Shown here one piece after another: positions 29,401 to 38,500 of a stretch of DNA of 64,000 bases. Origin of the DNA: Opitutaceae bacterium. Its GTDB lineage: Bacteria > Verrucomicrobiota > Verrucomicrobiia > Opitutales > Opitutaceae. A program made the translations under genes and the position numbers. Position 1 is the stretch's first letter, and each line of letters starts with the position of its first letter. The DNA is taken from contig JANQSC010000054.1 of the NCBI GenBank assembly GCA_028284235.1, positions 62,001 to 126,000 of the forward strand, read 5' to 3'. Below the pieces are notes generated by a model. The model had not been told where the DNA came from. It saw nothing but the letters and a program-made list of their open reading frames with translations, and ran no database searches.

Positions 29401-30319
29401 TCGCACCAACGTGCAAGGGACGATCAACAACGCGACCGGCCGGATTGGCGACTGGCTGCGCGCTTTTCGTTCGGCCGAGGAGGAGGGCATCCCCTTCGCC
29501 GATCTCGACGCGGATGCCGCGGCCAGCTCCTACTCGGAGCTGTACTCGACGATCATTAACACGATCCCCGAGCCAACGCGCAGCTTGCTGAACTACCAAA
29601 TCGATTCGGAGGGTCGTGTAGTTTCCGATGAAATACAGAATCTGACGTCCACCTTCGACTTCGTGTCCGAAGGCATGGAGGTGGAGCTTATCGGCTCCAT
29701 AAAACCGAACTGGAGCGTGTCGTTAAACGTGGCGGAGCAGGAGACCGTTCGATCCAACACGGCCCCGGCGTTTAGCGACGTAGTTCTGCAAATCGAGCAG
29801 AATATCATGAATAGCGGGCTGTCCGATATACGCGACAATCCAACATTGGGAGTGGATATATCCATTCTCGAGCGCTATCAGAATGTAGTCTCGTTTCCGG
29901 TACGGGCGGAGCTTGCTAACGACGGGAGAAAATCGCTCGAGCAACGCCGTTGGCGCGTCAATCTCGTTTCGAACTACGACTTCATTGAAGGGAATGCGAA
30001 GGGCTTCGGAGTGGGAGGCGCCCTGAGATGGCAGGACCGGTCTGCAATCGGCTATCCGTTGCTTCTCAATGAAAACGGAAACCAGATTCCGGATCTCGAC
30101 AATGCCTTTTTCGGTGACGACGAGCTCAATGGCGACCTGTGGGTTTCCTACAAGCGAGAGCTGAGGGACGGCCTCGATTGGCGTGTCCAGTTGAACGTGC
30201 GCAACGCGATCCGATCGGATTCGGACATTCCGGTCGTCATCAATCCCAACGGCGAGTTGGCGGTCGTGCGCACTCCGCCGGAGCAGCAGATCTTTCTCAC
30301 CAATACATTTCGATTCTAA
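26471..30319 (+). CDS. STN-domain TonB-dependent receptor (large SusC-like type), triad C
   Basis: A 1282-residue outer-membrane receptor from ATG 26471. The frame is open to ATG 26366, but only the later start yields a signal peptide (MKLNEALVAATLLSKLAWLP, ending IGAQA). STN spans about residues 30-115. The second signal-peptide-like segment is residues 157-189 (MNTSPKNGKNTLARLIKGLG, then SLIFVGGAVDLAA, Q190), followed by EVFTLSPFVVDASDDTGY. The plug includes QRVRGLSRAELTRDFY and NRVTINRGPNSVLFGIGSPGG. The barrel is long and ends in IFLTNTFRF. It is a close paralogue of receptor E, and both exceed normal FecA length by about 500 residues, suggesting an oligosaccharide ligand. An SDR gene follows after 67 bp. 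Confidence 0.92.
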   Translation: MKLNEALVAATLLSKLAWLPIGAQANLEAGSETETRFYFEIPSSLAEVALERYSDSVRRPIIYLLDDIKGIQLNEVVGLMTPEEAIRKLVDNTELILVEDAVLNTWVVKLRNSATPDSTGEGSYETKAGNPAGDKRSSDLEGNASSANEKQKARTSMNTSPKNGKNTLARLIKGLGSLIFVGGAVDLAAQSDSEDAEVFTLSPFVVDASDDTGYTAQSTLAGTRISTQVRELGASISIITEQFLEDTGSTDAQSLLTYTANTEVAGALGNYSAGSEGGIFDASNARINPQNAQRVRGLSRAELTRDFYSTSIPFDGYNTNRVTINRGPNSVLFGIGSPGGVIDHSLKKAILNVTTNEVKFRLDHRGSYRASFDANRSLLDGRLAIRTAGLYDQTKYNQEPAEEEDQRLYLAFESVLFKNEGSSFLGGTNLRGHFEIGEIFRNPPDPIPPIDASRFWFEGYTNLDSLLAVPGLGLGDLNRDVLSSEQSETGRFIPKVVYDNINDVGDNNTKTRTASFINIPLFYESGDQQVPGWSDSQLAGLSGGMSRIRWPGSSGRGRQDFLLSGNAIRDLVGFTGYSLQDTSQFDYRNRLFQGTMNSVDSNFDVQQVAVEQSFWDGLAGVELGLNRQTFRQSERMPLSSGLEKELYIDISGYLSNDVPNPNVQRPVVRLNNFTTNKSKRIQETLRATAFVDVDTSDYNEGVGKWLGKHTLTGLFEQRDNDDRRTQDRFVWDSDTIAVATDEAFGQTANSGRRSISSLVYVGPSAAGASTFGSASITDQVNVPWPVDGDRHSAWYWDHIAKERRVGEFIARDVRLGVDLDRTELTSEALSLKSNLLDNHLVTILAWRKDREKAYERLVPTGTFTGDLPLRNPDGTANANLFRLQDDPSSDFEEETITKSIVGFFPEDYLFELPLGMDFAVHYYEGESFLPAGFSQNIIGETISAPVGETTEYGFTFEFLERRLSLRVNFYETSNTNNRTNVQGTINNATGRIGDWLRAFRSAEEEGIPFADLDADAAASSYSELYSTIINTIPEPTRSLLNYQIDSEGRVVSDEIQNLTSTFDFVSEGMEVELIGSIKPNWSVSLNVAEQETVRSNTAPAFSDVVLQIEQNIMNSGLSDIRDNPTLGVDISILERYQNVVSFPVRAELANDGRKSLEQRRWRVNLVSNYDFIEGNAKGFGVGGALRWQDRSAIGYPLLLNENGNQIPDLDNAFFGDDELNGDLWVSYKRELRDGLDWRVQLNVRNAIRSDSDIPVVINPNGELAVVRTPPEQQIFLTNTFRF

Positions 30320-30386
30320 TGGGTAGTTTAGCGCTCGGGCCCGTCCTCGTGGCGGGTTCGAGCATCCCTCCATTTCGAGAAGAGCT

Positions 30387-31097
30387 ATGGAAGGCGCCCC
30401 AACTGCCTTGATTACGGGGGCCAGTGGCGGGATTGGCCAGGCCATTGCGCTTGGGCTGGCATCCGCTGGCGTGAATCTAATGTTGGCGGGCCGGTCACGT
30501 GAGAAGCTGGAGCGGTGTCGATCGAGCCTGAACGAAATGGAAGTTAGAGTCGAAATCGCCGAGATCGATCTCTTGGAATCCGATGCTCCTGAGCGACTTG
30601 TCGAGATGACTGTAAGCGCCTTTGGCGGGCTGGACATTCTGATAAACAATGCCGGCGTGTTTCATAAAGCTGCGATTGAGTTCACGGAAGAAAAGGACCT
30701 CAGGAACCTAATGCAGATCAATGCGTTGGCTCCATTCATGATCTGCAGGCGGGCCATTCCGTGTTTAAGGAGGTCGGGTCGCGCTGCCGTAATCAATGTG
30801 TGTTCCTCTGCGGCAAAAAAGGGGCATTTGAACGAGGGCGCTTACGTGGCGAGTAAACACGCTCTCTACGGCTTGACTAAGACCCTGGCCAACGAACTCG
30901 CCAAGGACCGGATTCGCGTTCACGCGTTGCTGCCCGGAGGCGTGGACACTGAGATGGCTGCGGTGGCGGGGTCTGAACTCGACAGAAACGAGCTTATCAC
31001 TCCACAGGAAGTAGCGGATGTGGTTGTTTTTCTACTGCAATTCGGAGAAAAAGGAATGATCGACGAGATAGGATTAAGACGTTCGAAGTTTTGTTGA
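30387..31097 (+). CDS. SDR-family oxidoreductase
   Basis: A 236-residue NAD(P)-dependent short-chain dehydrogenase/reductase acting in the cytoplasm, probably on a sugar or sugar acid. The nucleotide-binding TGASGGIG is at residues 10-17, then LINNAGVF, and the catalytic residues are the Ser in NVCSSAAKKG and YVASK. It ends in EIGLRRSKFC, slightly short for the family (usually ~250) but with all core motifs. It is 67 bp downstream of receptor C on the same strand, so probably part of triad C's operon and involved in processing the imported sugar. The cofactor preference and substrate cannot be read from the sequence. Confidence 0.93.
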   Translation: MEGAPTALITGASGGIGQAIALGLASAGVNLMLAGRSREKLERCRSSLNEMEVRVEIAEIDLLESDAPERLVEMTVSAFGGLDILINNAGVFHKAAIEFTEEKDLRNLMQINALAPFMICRRAIPCLRRSGRAAVINVCSSAAKKGHLNEGAYVASKHALYGLTKTLANELAKDRIRVHALLPGGVDTEMAAVAGSELDRNELITPQEVADVVVFLLQFGEKGMIDEIGLRRSKFC

Positions 31098-31176
31098 AAG
31101 ACAGCTGCGTTTTTCTGTGTTGAGTATTGGAATATCGGATATGCCGATGCAAGACGCTGTCGAGGGAGTTCGACGA

Positions 31177-33030
31177 CTATTTCGAATCGAGGCTGAGGTT
31201 TCGTTTTAGTTCGTCGAACGATTGGGCCCCTTCGTATTCGAACAGCTTGGAGTGGTAGCCGGGAAGGTGGACCGCAGCGTCTCCTTCGGGCAAGTACAGT
31301 GTCGTGCCGCTTTTCGGGTCGACGAGACGCGCTCCTCTGCCAAGTCCCCTAAGCTGGAGCGTGGTGGGCTCGGATTCCCAATTGAAAACGGCTACGACGC
31401 TGTCGCCAGTTCTTGCTTGGGCGAGGTAAAGTGTGGGAGCGTCTTCCGGTGTCCGAAAGCTCTGCCAGAAGTCGATGGGGATGCAGGTCGTGTAGAAGGG
31501 GCTGTCGAACGCCTGTCGAAGCATTCGGGTTTTCGGTTCGGTGAGAACGGACAGCTTGTCGCTGTTGATGCGTAGCCCGCCGGCAATGACCACGAAGTTG
31601 TTCCAAAGTTCGGTTTGATGGTAGTTGAGTGTCGAGTGCTTCCCGGGCGATTTCGAGATGGTGTCGTCCTCGTCTTCGGGAGAGCGGATGATGTGGTAGT
31701 CGACGTCGTTCTTGAATAGTCGATCGTGCATGAACCAGGCGCTAGCGTTTTGGGTGACGTTCCGCAGCGTCTCTGGGTATTGTGGCTTGATATCCTTGGA
31801 AGTGCGGCAGGCGTCTACGTGGCCGAGCACGCTCCCGAAAAGGGCGTTGCAGGCGAGAAAGTATGTGTCGCCCATGGCTTCTCGCATAGTCGCGAGACCC
31901 ATTTTGAATCGTTCCAGTCGCGTGACGGGAAGATGGGTTTCACCTTTCGGGAGCATGCCTTGCGTCATAAAATCGATCTTGAAGTACTTGACGCCCCAAT
32001 GCTCTCGAGCGTTTGTAATTACTTTTCGGATATAGTCTCGGGCTCCGGGGTGGGAATAGTCGAAGAACACGTTTCCTCCGATCGGATTGCGCGCGTTGTC
32101 GACGAAGAACTCGGGATGCTCTTTTACGATCTCGGCGTTTGCCGACGCGCGAAAACCGTCGAAATGCAGACCGGGAACGAAACCCGAAGCGCGGATGTAC
32201 TCCATGACTTCGGCCATTTCCGGGAAGCGCTCGTTGGTGTGGTAATAGTCTCCGCGTTCGACCCACCAACTGCCATCCACTTGAATCAGCTCGATGTCGC
32301 GTTCGAGCGTCTTGTTGAGCGCTTGGGCGGCTTCCACGTTGTCGACGATGTCCTGAAAGGAAAAGTAGCGGGTGTAGTAGTCCCAGGTTCCCCATCCGGC
32401 CCAGTCTTTGTCGGCGAACCCGATTTCATGCGTCTCCGCGAGCAGGTTGGCGTAACGGACGAGGAGGTCGCGCCAGTCGCTGCCTCGAAGGTAGGCGAGA
32501 CTTTCGAAGGGCATGCGTTCGCCTGGCTTTATTGGGCGTTGCTCGCCGTCGGCTCGGAGATGGATCTGGCCATTCTGGATCGACAGTTCGCAGATGAAAG
32601 CGTCCCAGCTGGTTAGGCCGACTAAGTGGAAGTCGCTCTCATCGACGGCTACCAGCAGGTACATGAGACTGGAGACTGAATCGGGCTCTCTCTCCGTTTC
32701 GTAACGCTGGAGATAGAGCGGTTCGACCACTTCGGACGCCATAATGTGGCTGCCAGTCATGTATGGCGTTCCTTCGTTTATGTTGAGGGCGAGACTGGCA
32801 TTGACCCTACGAAGCAGGAGCGGTTGATCGGTGGAATTTGTGAGTCGGGTTTCCCAAGTAATTGCGTCGTTGTGCAACCGGCTCTCGACGCTCGACTCAA
32901 TCGAGTGTTCGCTTGATTCGGTCAGAACTCGGATTTCGAGATTTGGGACGCCAGATGGGGAGCCTTCTGATGGGGCGGAATAGAACAGGAGGGCGCATGT
33001 GAATAGCGTTCGCAAAGTGTATGGTCTCAT
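31177..33030 (-). CDS. Secreted alpha-galactosidase-like glycoside hydrolase (GH36/clan D)
   Basis: A 617-residue enzyme. The start at 33030 gives a signal peptide (MRPYTLRTLFTCALLFYSAP); the frame is open further upstream to 33108 without signal character. After an N-terminal beta domain, the TIM barrel shows WGTWDYYTRYFSFQDIVDN, ELIQVDGSWW, RFPEMAEVMEYIRASGFVPG and VKYFKIDFMTQG with the predicted nucleophile Asp, then CRTSKDIKPQ with the predicted acid/base Asp, as in GH36/GH27. It ends in a C-terminal beta domain. It probably removes alpha-galactosyl residues, or another alpha-linked sugar such as L-fucose or N-acetylgalactosamine, in the periplasm. It is divergent from triad D and could be one of its targets. 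Sub-specificity is uncertain. Confidence 0.88.
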   Translation of the reverse strand: MRPYTLRTLFTCALLFYSAPSEGSPSGVPNLEIRVLTESSEHSIESSVESRLHNDAITWETRLTNSTDQPLLLRRVNASLALNINEGTPYMTGSHIMASEVVEPLYLQRYETEREPDSVSSLMYLLVAVDESDFHLVGLTSWDAFICELSIQNGQIHLRADGEQRPIKPGERMPFESLAYLRGSDWRDLLVRYANLLAETHEIGFADKDWAGWGTWDYYTRYFSFQDIVDNVEAAQALNKTLERDIELIQVDGSWWVERGDYYHTNERFPEMAEVMEYIRASGFVPGLHFDGFRASANAEIVKEHPEFFVDNARNPIGGNVFFDYSHPGARDYIRKVITNAREHWGVKYFKIDFMTQGMLPKGETHLPVTRLERFKMGLATMREAMGDTYFLACNALFGSVLGHVDACRTSKDIKPQYPETLRNVTQNASAWFMHDRLFKNDVDYHIIRSPEDEDDTISKSPGKHSTLNYHQTELWNNFVVIAGGLRINSDKLSVLTEPKTRMLRQAFDSPFYTTCIPIDFWQSFRTPEDAPTLYLAQARTGDSVVAVFNWESEPTTLQLRGLGRGARLVDPKSGTTLYLPEGDAAVHLPGYHSKLFEYEGAQSFDELKRNLSLDSK

Positions 33031-33593
33031 GAGGCGCAATGATGTGGGACATGCCGCCTGGAGTGAGCGGCCTTGTAATTGCATTTGCCGGTTTTTCAGA
33101 ACCGACATTGGATGAACTGCCCTTTGCTATACTGTGACGCTGTTGACTGGGATACCCGTTATCGCAATTTGGAAATAGACTTGAGCCCATTGAAATAGCA
33201 ACTTGGCGAATTCGCGTATCTATTGACTGCCGATTAACTGTGGCGATGCTCTTGCGGTAAGCAGGAGTGGGGGTTGCCCCCGATGTAAATGCACTCCCGG
33301 CAGTCCCCGGCTTTCTCAAAAGACCCTAGAAGGTTAGTCAATCGCTCGGACTGAATGGAGGGGGTGTTAGTCGCTGTTCTCGCTGAAGCAGCTCGTGAGT
33401 GAACTGAATCCCGACCTTGGCGGCATCACTTCCGCGAAAAGACTGTTGGTTGTCACTCCCGAGATTTTTCAAGATCGGTGATTCGTTATGCCCCTCTCAT
33501 TTGTCCTAATCGAGTCCTCGGCGAATTGCTGTAGACCTCGAATTTTAGTCTCCGCCCTCGAAACCGTGCGAACTTGACATAGGAGCGGCTATC
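33031..33593. other. Divergent intergenic region, no gene seen
   Basis: 563 bp between the alpha-galactosidase and sigma factor D, holding both promoters. AGGAG at 33582 precedes the sigma ATG with suitable spacing. No conserved ORF, RNA or clear repeat was found. Confidence 0.5.
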
Positions 33594-34145
33594 ATGAGGG
33601 TTGCTCTGCAGCCCCAAAATTTTCTAGCGATGCAGGATTCTGATCTCAACGACTGGTTTTCCAGCGAAGTGCAGCCACATGAGTCGAAGCTGCGTTCTTA
33701 TCTGCGTCGCAAGTTTCCGACCCTTGTCGACGAGGACGATATAGTGCAGGAATCCTACGCCCGCCTTATCAGGTCGAAAAAAAAGGGAGAGGTTGCCAAT
33801 AGTAAAGCTCTCCTCTTCCGGATTGCCCGCAATGCGGTTATAGATCTTTTCCGCCGTCGTCGCGTGGCAAAGACCGACACAGTAGCCGATTTTACGAACT
33901 TGTCCGTCTTAGATGATGGGACCGCTATCACGGATGAGATTAGTAAAAAAGAGGACCTTCAGATGTTGACTGCCGCCTTGCTGGAACTACCCGACCGCTG
34001 CCGCCAGACGATGACGCTCCGACTGGTATATCAAATGTCGCACAAGGAGATCGCCCGCGAGCTAGGTATCTCGCCGCATACGGTGAAGGCTCAACTTGTC
34101 AAAGGAACGAAGCGCTGTGTGGAGTTCTTCGAGGCGAGAAAGTAG
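33594..34145 (+). CDS. ECF RNA polymerase sigma factor (FecI-like), triad D
   Basis: A 183-residue sigma factor. ATG 33594 has the Shine-Dalgarno-like AGGAG 8 bases upstream; ATG 33630 (MQDSDLNDWF) would match the paralogues' length better. Region 2: NDWFSSEVQPHESKLRSYL, then DEDDIVQESYARLI and LLFRIARNAVIDLFR. Region 4: LPDRCRQTMTLRLVYQMSHKEIARELGISPHTVKAQLVKG with the helix-turn-helix. It is the only sigma gene here separated from its FecR gene by more than 3 bp (20 bp to the ATG used). It should control receptor D. Confidence 0.95.
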   Translation: MRVALQPQNFLAMQDSDLNDWFSSEVQPHESKLRSYLRRKFPTLVDEDDIVQESYARLIRSKKKGEVANSKALLFRIARNAVIDLFRRRRVAKTDTVADFTNLSVLDDGTAITDEISKKEDLQMLTAALLELPDRCRQTMTLRLVYQMSHKEIARELGISPHTVKAQLVKGTKRCVEFFEARK

Positions 34146-34165
34146 TCTCTATATAAACATTGCTC

Positions 34166-35245
34166 ATGTGCCCAACCAACGACGCTATGCCAAACGACGA
34201 CACTTCAAAAGTTGATAGTGAGGCAACTGAATGGCTCGTTCGCTTGGATGATTCTCCGACTGTGGAGACGAGAGAAGCCTATCGCGCTTGGTTGGGAAAA
34301 GACCCTGCGAATGCGATGGCCGCCGCTCGAATCGAGAAGCATTGGCAGACCTTTCAGGGCGCTCGGGCTCTCGCCTCGTCAGCGGAAAATTCAGAACGTC
34401 CAGACCCCGATCTGCTCCTTAAACTTGCAGGGGGCAAACGTTCCGCGCCCCGTTCGCCGCGACTATGGGTGACTGCGAGCTCGCTTGCGGCTTTGTTCGC
34501 GGTGGTGGTGTCGCTATGGGCGTTCTGGGGTAGCGATGAAAGTCAGCCTCAAATATTGTCCAGTGGAGCGGGCGCGGTTGCTCGATTCGCTCTCGATGAT
34601 GGCTCGGTGGTCAAGTTAAATAGAAACAGTCGAGCGCTTATAGAGTACACCCCGGACCGTCGCGGTGTTACGCTCGTGCGAGGCGAAGCCCATTTCGAAG
34701 TACGGAAGGATGCCCAGCGTCCGTTTGTCGTCGCCGTCCATGACTACGCGGTTAGGGCAGTGGGGACGGCCTTTAATGTTCGGTTTTCGGATACGGATAT
34801 CGAGATCGTCGTTACGGAAGGCCGCGTTGCTCTGGAACTCTCGAGCGATGTTTCGGAGACGACGCTCGAAGATTTCAGAGCGAGACCGGAGGGTGCGCCC
34901 GTTCTCGAGTCGGGCGACCGCGCTACCTTGAACGTACAAGACGCCGAGGCTCTGTCTTTGGAGAAGTTGGATCCGGCAGCGATCGACGATTATTTGTCGT
35001 GGCGCTCGATAAAACTCGAATTCAACGGTGAATCGCTCGCGGAAGTCGTCGCCGCGTTTAATCGTTACAACGAGAGACAGATCAGAATCGAAGATCCCGC
35101 TGTTGGCCAAATTCAAATCGGTGGCAGTTTCAATGCGGAGAATGTGGACGCGCTTGTCCATCTGTTGACCGACGATGGCAGGGTGCGAGTCGAGGAAGGA
35201 CCAAGCGGAGTGATCGTATTGCGGGAAGCGGACTCGCCGCAGTGA
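34166..35245 (+). CDS. FecR-family anti-sigma factor, triad D
   Basis: About 359 residues. ATG 34166 is used; ATG 34187 (MPNDDTSKVDSEATEWL) is equally credible, and neither has a Shine-Dalgarno sequence. The N-terminal sigma-binding region is ATEWLVRLDDSPTVETREAY, the transmembrane helix about residues 101-121, and the periplasmic FecR domain contains DDGSVVKLNRNSRALIEY, RGEAHFEVRKDAQRPFVVAV and AVGTAFNVRFSDTDIEIVVTEG. The C-terminal DUF4974-like domain is YLSWRSIKLEFNGESLAEVVAAFNRYN and onwards. 329 bp precede the receptor's GTG, the longest such gap of the five. Confidence 0.93.
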   Translation: MCPTNDAMPNDDTSKVDSEATEWLVRLDDSPTVETREAYRAWLGKDPANAMAAARIEKHWQTFQGARALASSAENSERPDPDLLLKLAGGKRSAPRSPRLWVTASSLAALFAVVVSLWAFWGSDESQPQILSSGAGAVARFALDDGSVVKLNRNSRALIEYTPDRRGVTLVRGEAHFEVRKDAQRPFVVAVHDYAVRAVGTAFNVRFSDTDIEIVVTEGRVALELSSDVSETTLEDFRARPEGAPVLESGDRATLNVQDAEALSLEKLDPAAIDDYLSWRSIKLEFNGESLAEVVAAFNRYNERQIRIEDPAVGQIQIGGSFNAENVDALVHLLTDDGRVRVEEGPSGVIVLREADSPQ

Positions 35246-35574
35246 TACTCTCCAATACCGGAGTCGTTCTCAAGACGAGTATTTCCCCTTCGAAGAATGC
35301 GCTTGGCGCCGCTTGGCCCGATAGCCTGCGCGGATTACAACCTGTTGTGATTTCTCAAGATCTTAAATTACTGATATCCAAATTTTTAACGGGTAGGAAA
35401 CCCTTCGGCGATACGGCATTCGATTCGCCGCGCTGATAGCGATAGCTCACTTAATTTGAAAATCTCTTGATGTAGGATAGCCCATTCGTCTGACGACGAC
35501 GTCATTTATTGTTGGCTGGCTTAGCCGGTTTTCAATTATGACCCATCTATCATCATCCCAGTCCGATCAATCTA
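35246..35574. other. Regulatory region upstream of receptor D
   Basis: 329 bp without a gene. It holds the 15-mer shared with receptor E (35375-35389), TAACGGGT at 35387-35394, and GGGT-AGGAA-ACCC at 35391-35403. An ATG at 35538 starts an out-of-frame ORF and overlaps the TGA (35539-35541) that closes the receptor frame. Confidence 0.45.
35375..35394 (+). promoter_or_regulatory. Candidate shared upstream element (copy D)
   Basis: TATCCAAATTTTTAA at 35375-35389 matches the 15-mer before receptor E (47556-47570) at 14 of 15 positions, and runs into TAACGGGT, also found before receptor C. The lengths of gap to the receptor start differ (about 186 bp here, 111 bp in E), so it is more likely part of a promoter or operator than a leader element. 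Confidence 0.35.
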
Positions 35575-38500
35575 GTGTCTTATATTCTGCAGAGAGTACT
35601 AGCGGTCCTTCTGTTTGTCGTTTTGGCGCAGAGTGGAGTGGCGGAATCGGTAGACCTGAAGCGATTCGTGATCGAAAGAGGGCTCGTTACGGACACTTTG
35701 CGGGAATTCGCCGATCAATCTGGGGCGGAGATCATATACATGTTCGATCGTATCCAAGGCGTGGAAACGAATCGTGTGGAGGGAGAGTACACGACGGAAG
35801 AGGCTCTGGAATTGTTGCTGGCGGAAACCCCGCTCGTGGCCGTCCGGGTTAGCGGCCAGGATACGTTTTCAATCAAGCGTCGAGCGGAGAAAGGAGGTAA
35901 TGAACCCGATCGCTCGAATGACCAACAACTTCAAGACACGACTACTCAAACTCAAATGAATCTAGAAAAGAAACGAAAACCAAAGACTTCCAAGAATGTA
36001 TTCAAAAGCTTGTTATCGATCGCCCTTTTAGGAGGAGCCAATAGTGGAGTTGCCCAAGAGAACGATGAACCCTATGAACTCGAGACGATTGTTGTTAGGC
36101 CGCTTGCCGACCAAAGAAACCAGGCGATCCAGGCGAAGCGAGAATCGGAGAATATCAAGGACATCCTTTCTTCCGATCGCCTCGGACAGTGGGTTGACGA
36201 GGACATTGGCGACGTTGTGGAGCGCGTTCCGGGCGTCTACACTTCCGGCGCGGGCCAAAACGGCGGGGCTGGCATTTCGGTACGAGGGTTGCCGGGAGAC
36301 TTCAACTCTCTCCAGTTGGATGGAAACCGTTTGCCATCGAATCAGGGTCAGACGCGAGGAGTATCCATAGACAACATACCGGCGGATCTGATTGGATCGA
36401 TCGAGATTTCCAAGGCGGCTACGCCGGATATGGAAGCCGATTCCATCGGCGGCTCGGTCAACGTCATTACCAAGACGGGACTGGACTTGGATAGAACTCT
36501 GGTCAACGGCCGTTGGGGCTACGGATTCAATGACAACGCCAATGACGGGGGCGCCTACCAGCAGGCGTCGGTGAACTACGCGAGTCCCATCAACGACAAG
36601 CTGGGCATCTTCTTTTCCGCGAACCTTCGCGAAGAGAAATCGTTGCGGGACGAATACCGGTGGGACGCGGGGGATTTCGACTCGCAGGACGACTACCGGA
36701 TCGAACCCTTGGGTGACGTAATCGAGGACGACCCCTTCTATTGGTTCGATCGAACCTCCGCCCGTCAGACGCAGCAAAATCAACGAAACCTGGGCTTCAG
36801 CTTGAATTTGGACTATCGGCCCGACGACAACTGGACGATTGGATTTCGCTCCTTTATCGCCGACTTCGAAGAATCGCGCGATCAAACGCGCAGTCGCTAT
36901 CGATTCGATCGTTCCAACGGCTCCGATGATTTCGGCGAAGATGATTGGGTGCTCATCCAGGATAGCGTTGTCTATACGGGGGACGAAAGCCGTATTCGCA
37001 AGCGCGTGTCCACTCAGGATGAAACCGAGGAGATTCGCCAGTACCAGATCTCCTCAATCCACCGTGGCGACAACGCCGAACTCGACGTTTCTCTCACTTA
37101 TGGGCAGGCGAAACGGGATCTGGTTAACGAGCAGTATCACTTCCGGTCGGACAAGGCTCAGCTTTTCTACGATATAAGCGATCGATTGAGGCCGCTAGTG
37201 GGAGTGGTCCCGGCGGACTCGCCGTTCGCATACGAGGGCGCTCCTTTGCCTGATTTGAACGACCCGGCTTCATTCGACTTCGATGACGACCCGCAATTCG
37301 AGCCCAGAGATCGGCGCAGCGATGTGATCTTGGGGGACGACGAAATCATCAATTACGAGGTTAACTACAAGAGATACCTAGACGGGTCCGGCAGCGAGAC
37401 GACGTATTGGAAAGTTGGATTGAAGGGACGGAATCAGGACAAGAACAACGATCGCGATTTCGTGATTATCGACGGCGGATTCGACTTCGACGCGTCGGTT
37501 GCCGACTTCGTCGAGGTCAACGATTGGTTTGATCGTTTTGATCTCGGCGTTTTCCCAACGATTGAGACCCTGCAAACTCAAAATCCGATGAGACATCGCG
37601 AGTGGGTTCAATACACGTTTGATCAAGGAATGTGGAACGCCTCGGACGTTCGCGGTAGCACGCTGCAGGACATTGGACTGTCCGAGGACGTATACGCCGC
37701 CTACGGGATGTATTCATACACTCGTGACAGATGGAACGTGCTCGGCGGCGTTCGCTACGAACGTACGGACGCCACCTACCAGGGGTTTGCGAATGATCCC
37801 GTCGATATCGATAGCATCTTCCCGACAACGGGTGATCGTTCCTACGACGGGTTTTATTCCAGTGTTCACGCGAATTACCGTCTTTCCGACAAGTCCCTGC
37901 TCCGTTTCTCGGCTGGCCAAACCTTGGCTCGTCCTAGCTTTGAGGCGCTTAACCCGTCGACTTTCGTTTCGCTCAGCGAAGATGAGGAAGAGGACGAAAC
38001 AATCGTCAACCTTGAGCGCGGCAACTTCAATCTCGAACCCACCGAGTCCACCAACGTGGATCTCGCGTTCGAGCACTATTTCGAGCCAGCTGGAATTTTC
38101 TCGATCAATCTCTTCTACAAGGAGTTGGAAGACTGGGTCTTCGAGTCCACGGAGATTTTCGATCCGTCGGCGTTTCCCGAATTCGCAGACATAGAGAACT
38201 TGGTCCAAGTCAATGTGGACAGTCGACTAAACGGGGAGACTGCGGAGATCACGGGTGTCGAACTGAATCTCGAGCGTGATTTGTTCTGGGGATTTTCCTT
38301 CGGCGTGAACTACACGGGGATGAGCATGGATGTAAACGAGGAGGAAGTCGGCCTTGATCGGGTTCCGGGGTTCGCGGAGAATCTTTTCTATTCGCAGCTT
38401 GCCTACGAAAACGACTGGCTAACCGCTCGTTTGAGTTGGCGCGAGACCAGCGAGATTTTGGACGAACGCTTTAGCAACGGAAACTTCGTGCCCGTTTTCG

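Noticed and set aside
33031..33593. Possible small RNA or gene upstream of sigma factor D.
   Set aside because: No convincing hairpin plus T-run, promoter or conserved ORF was found.
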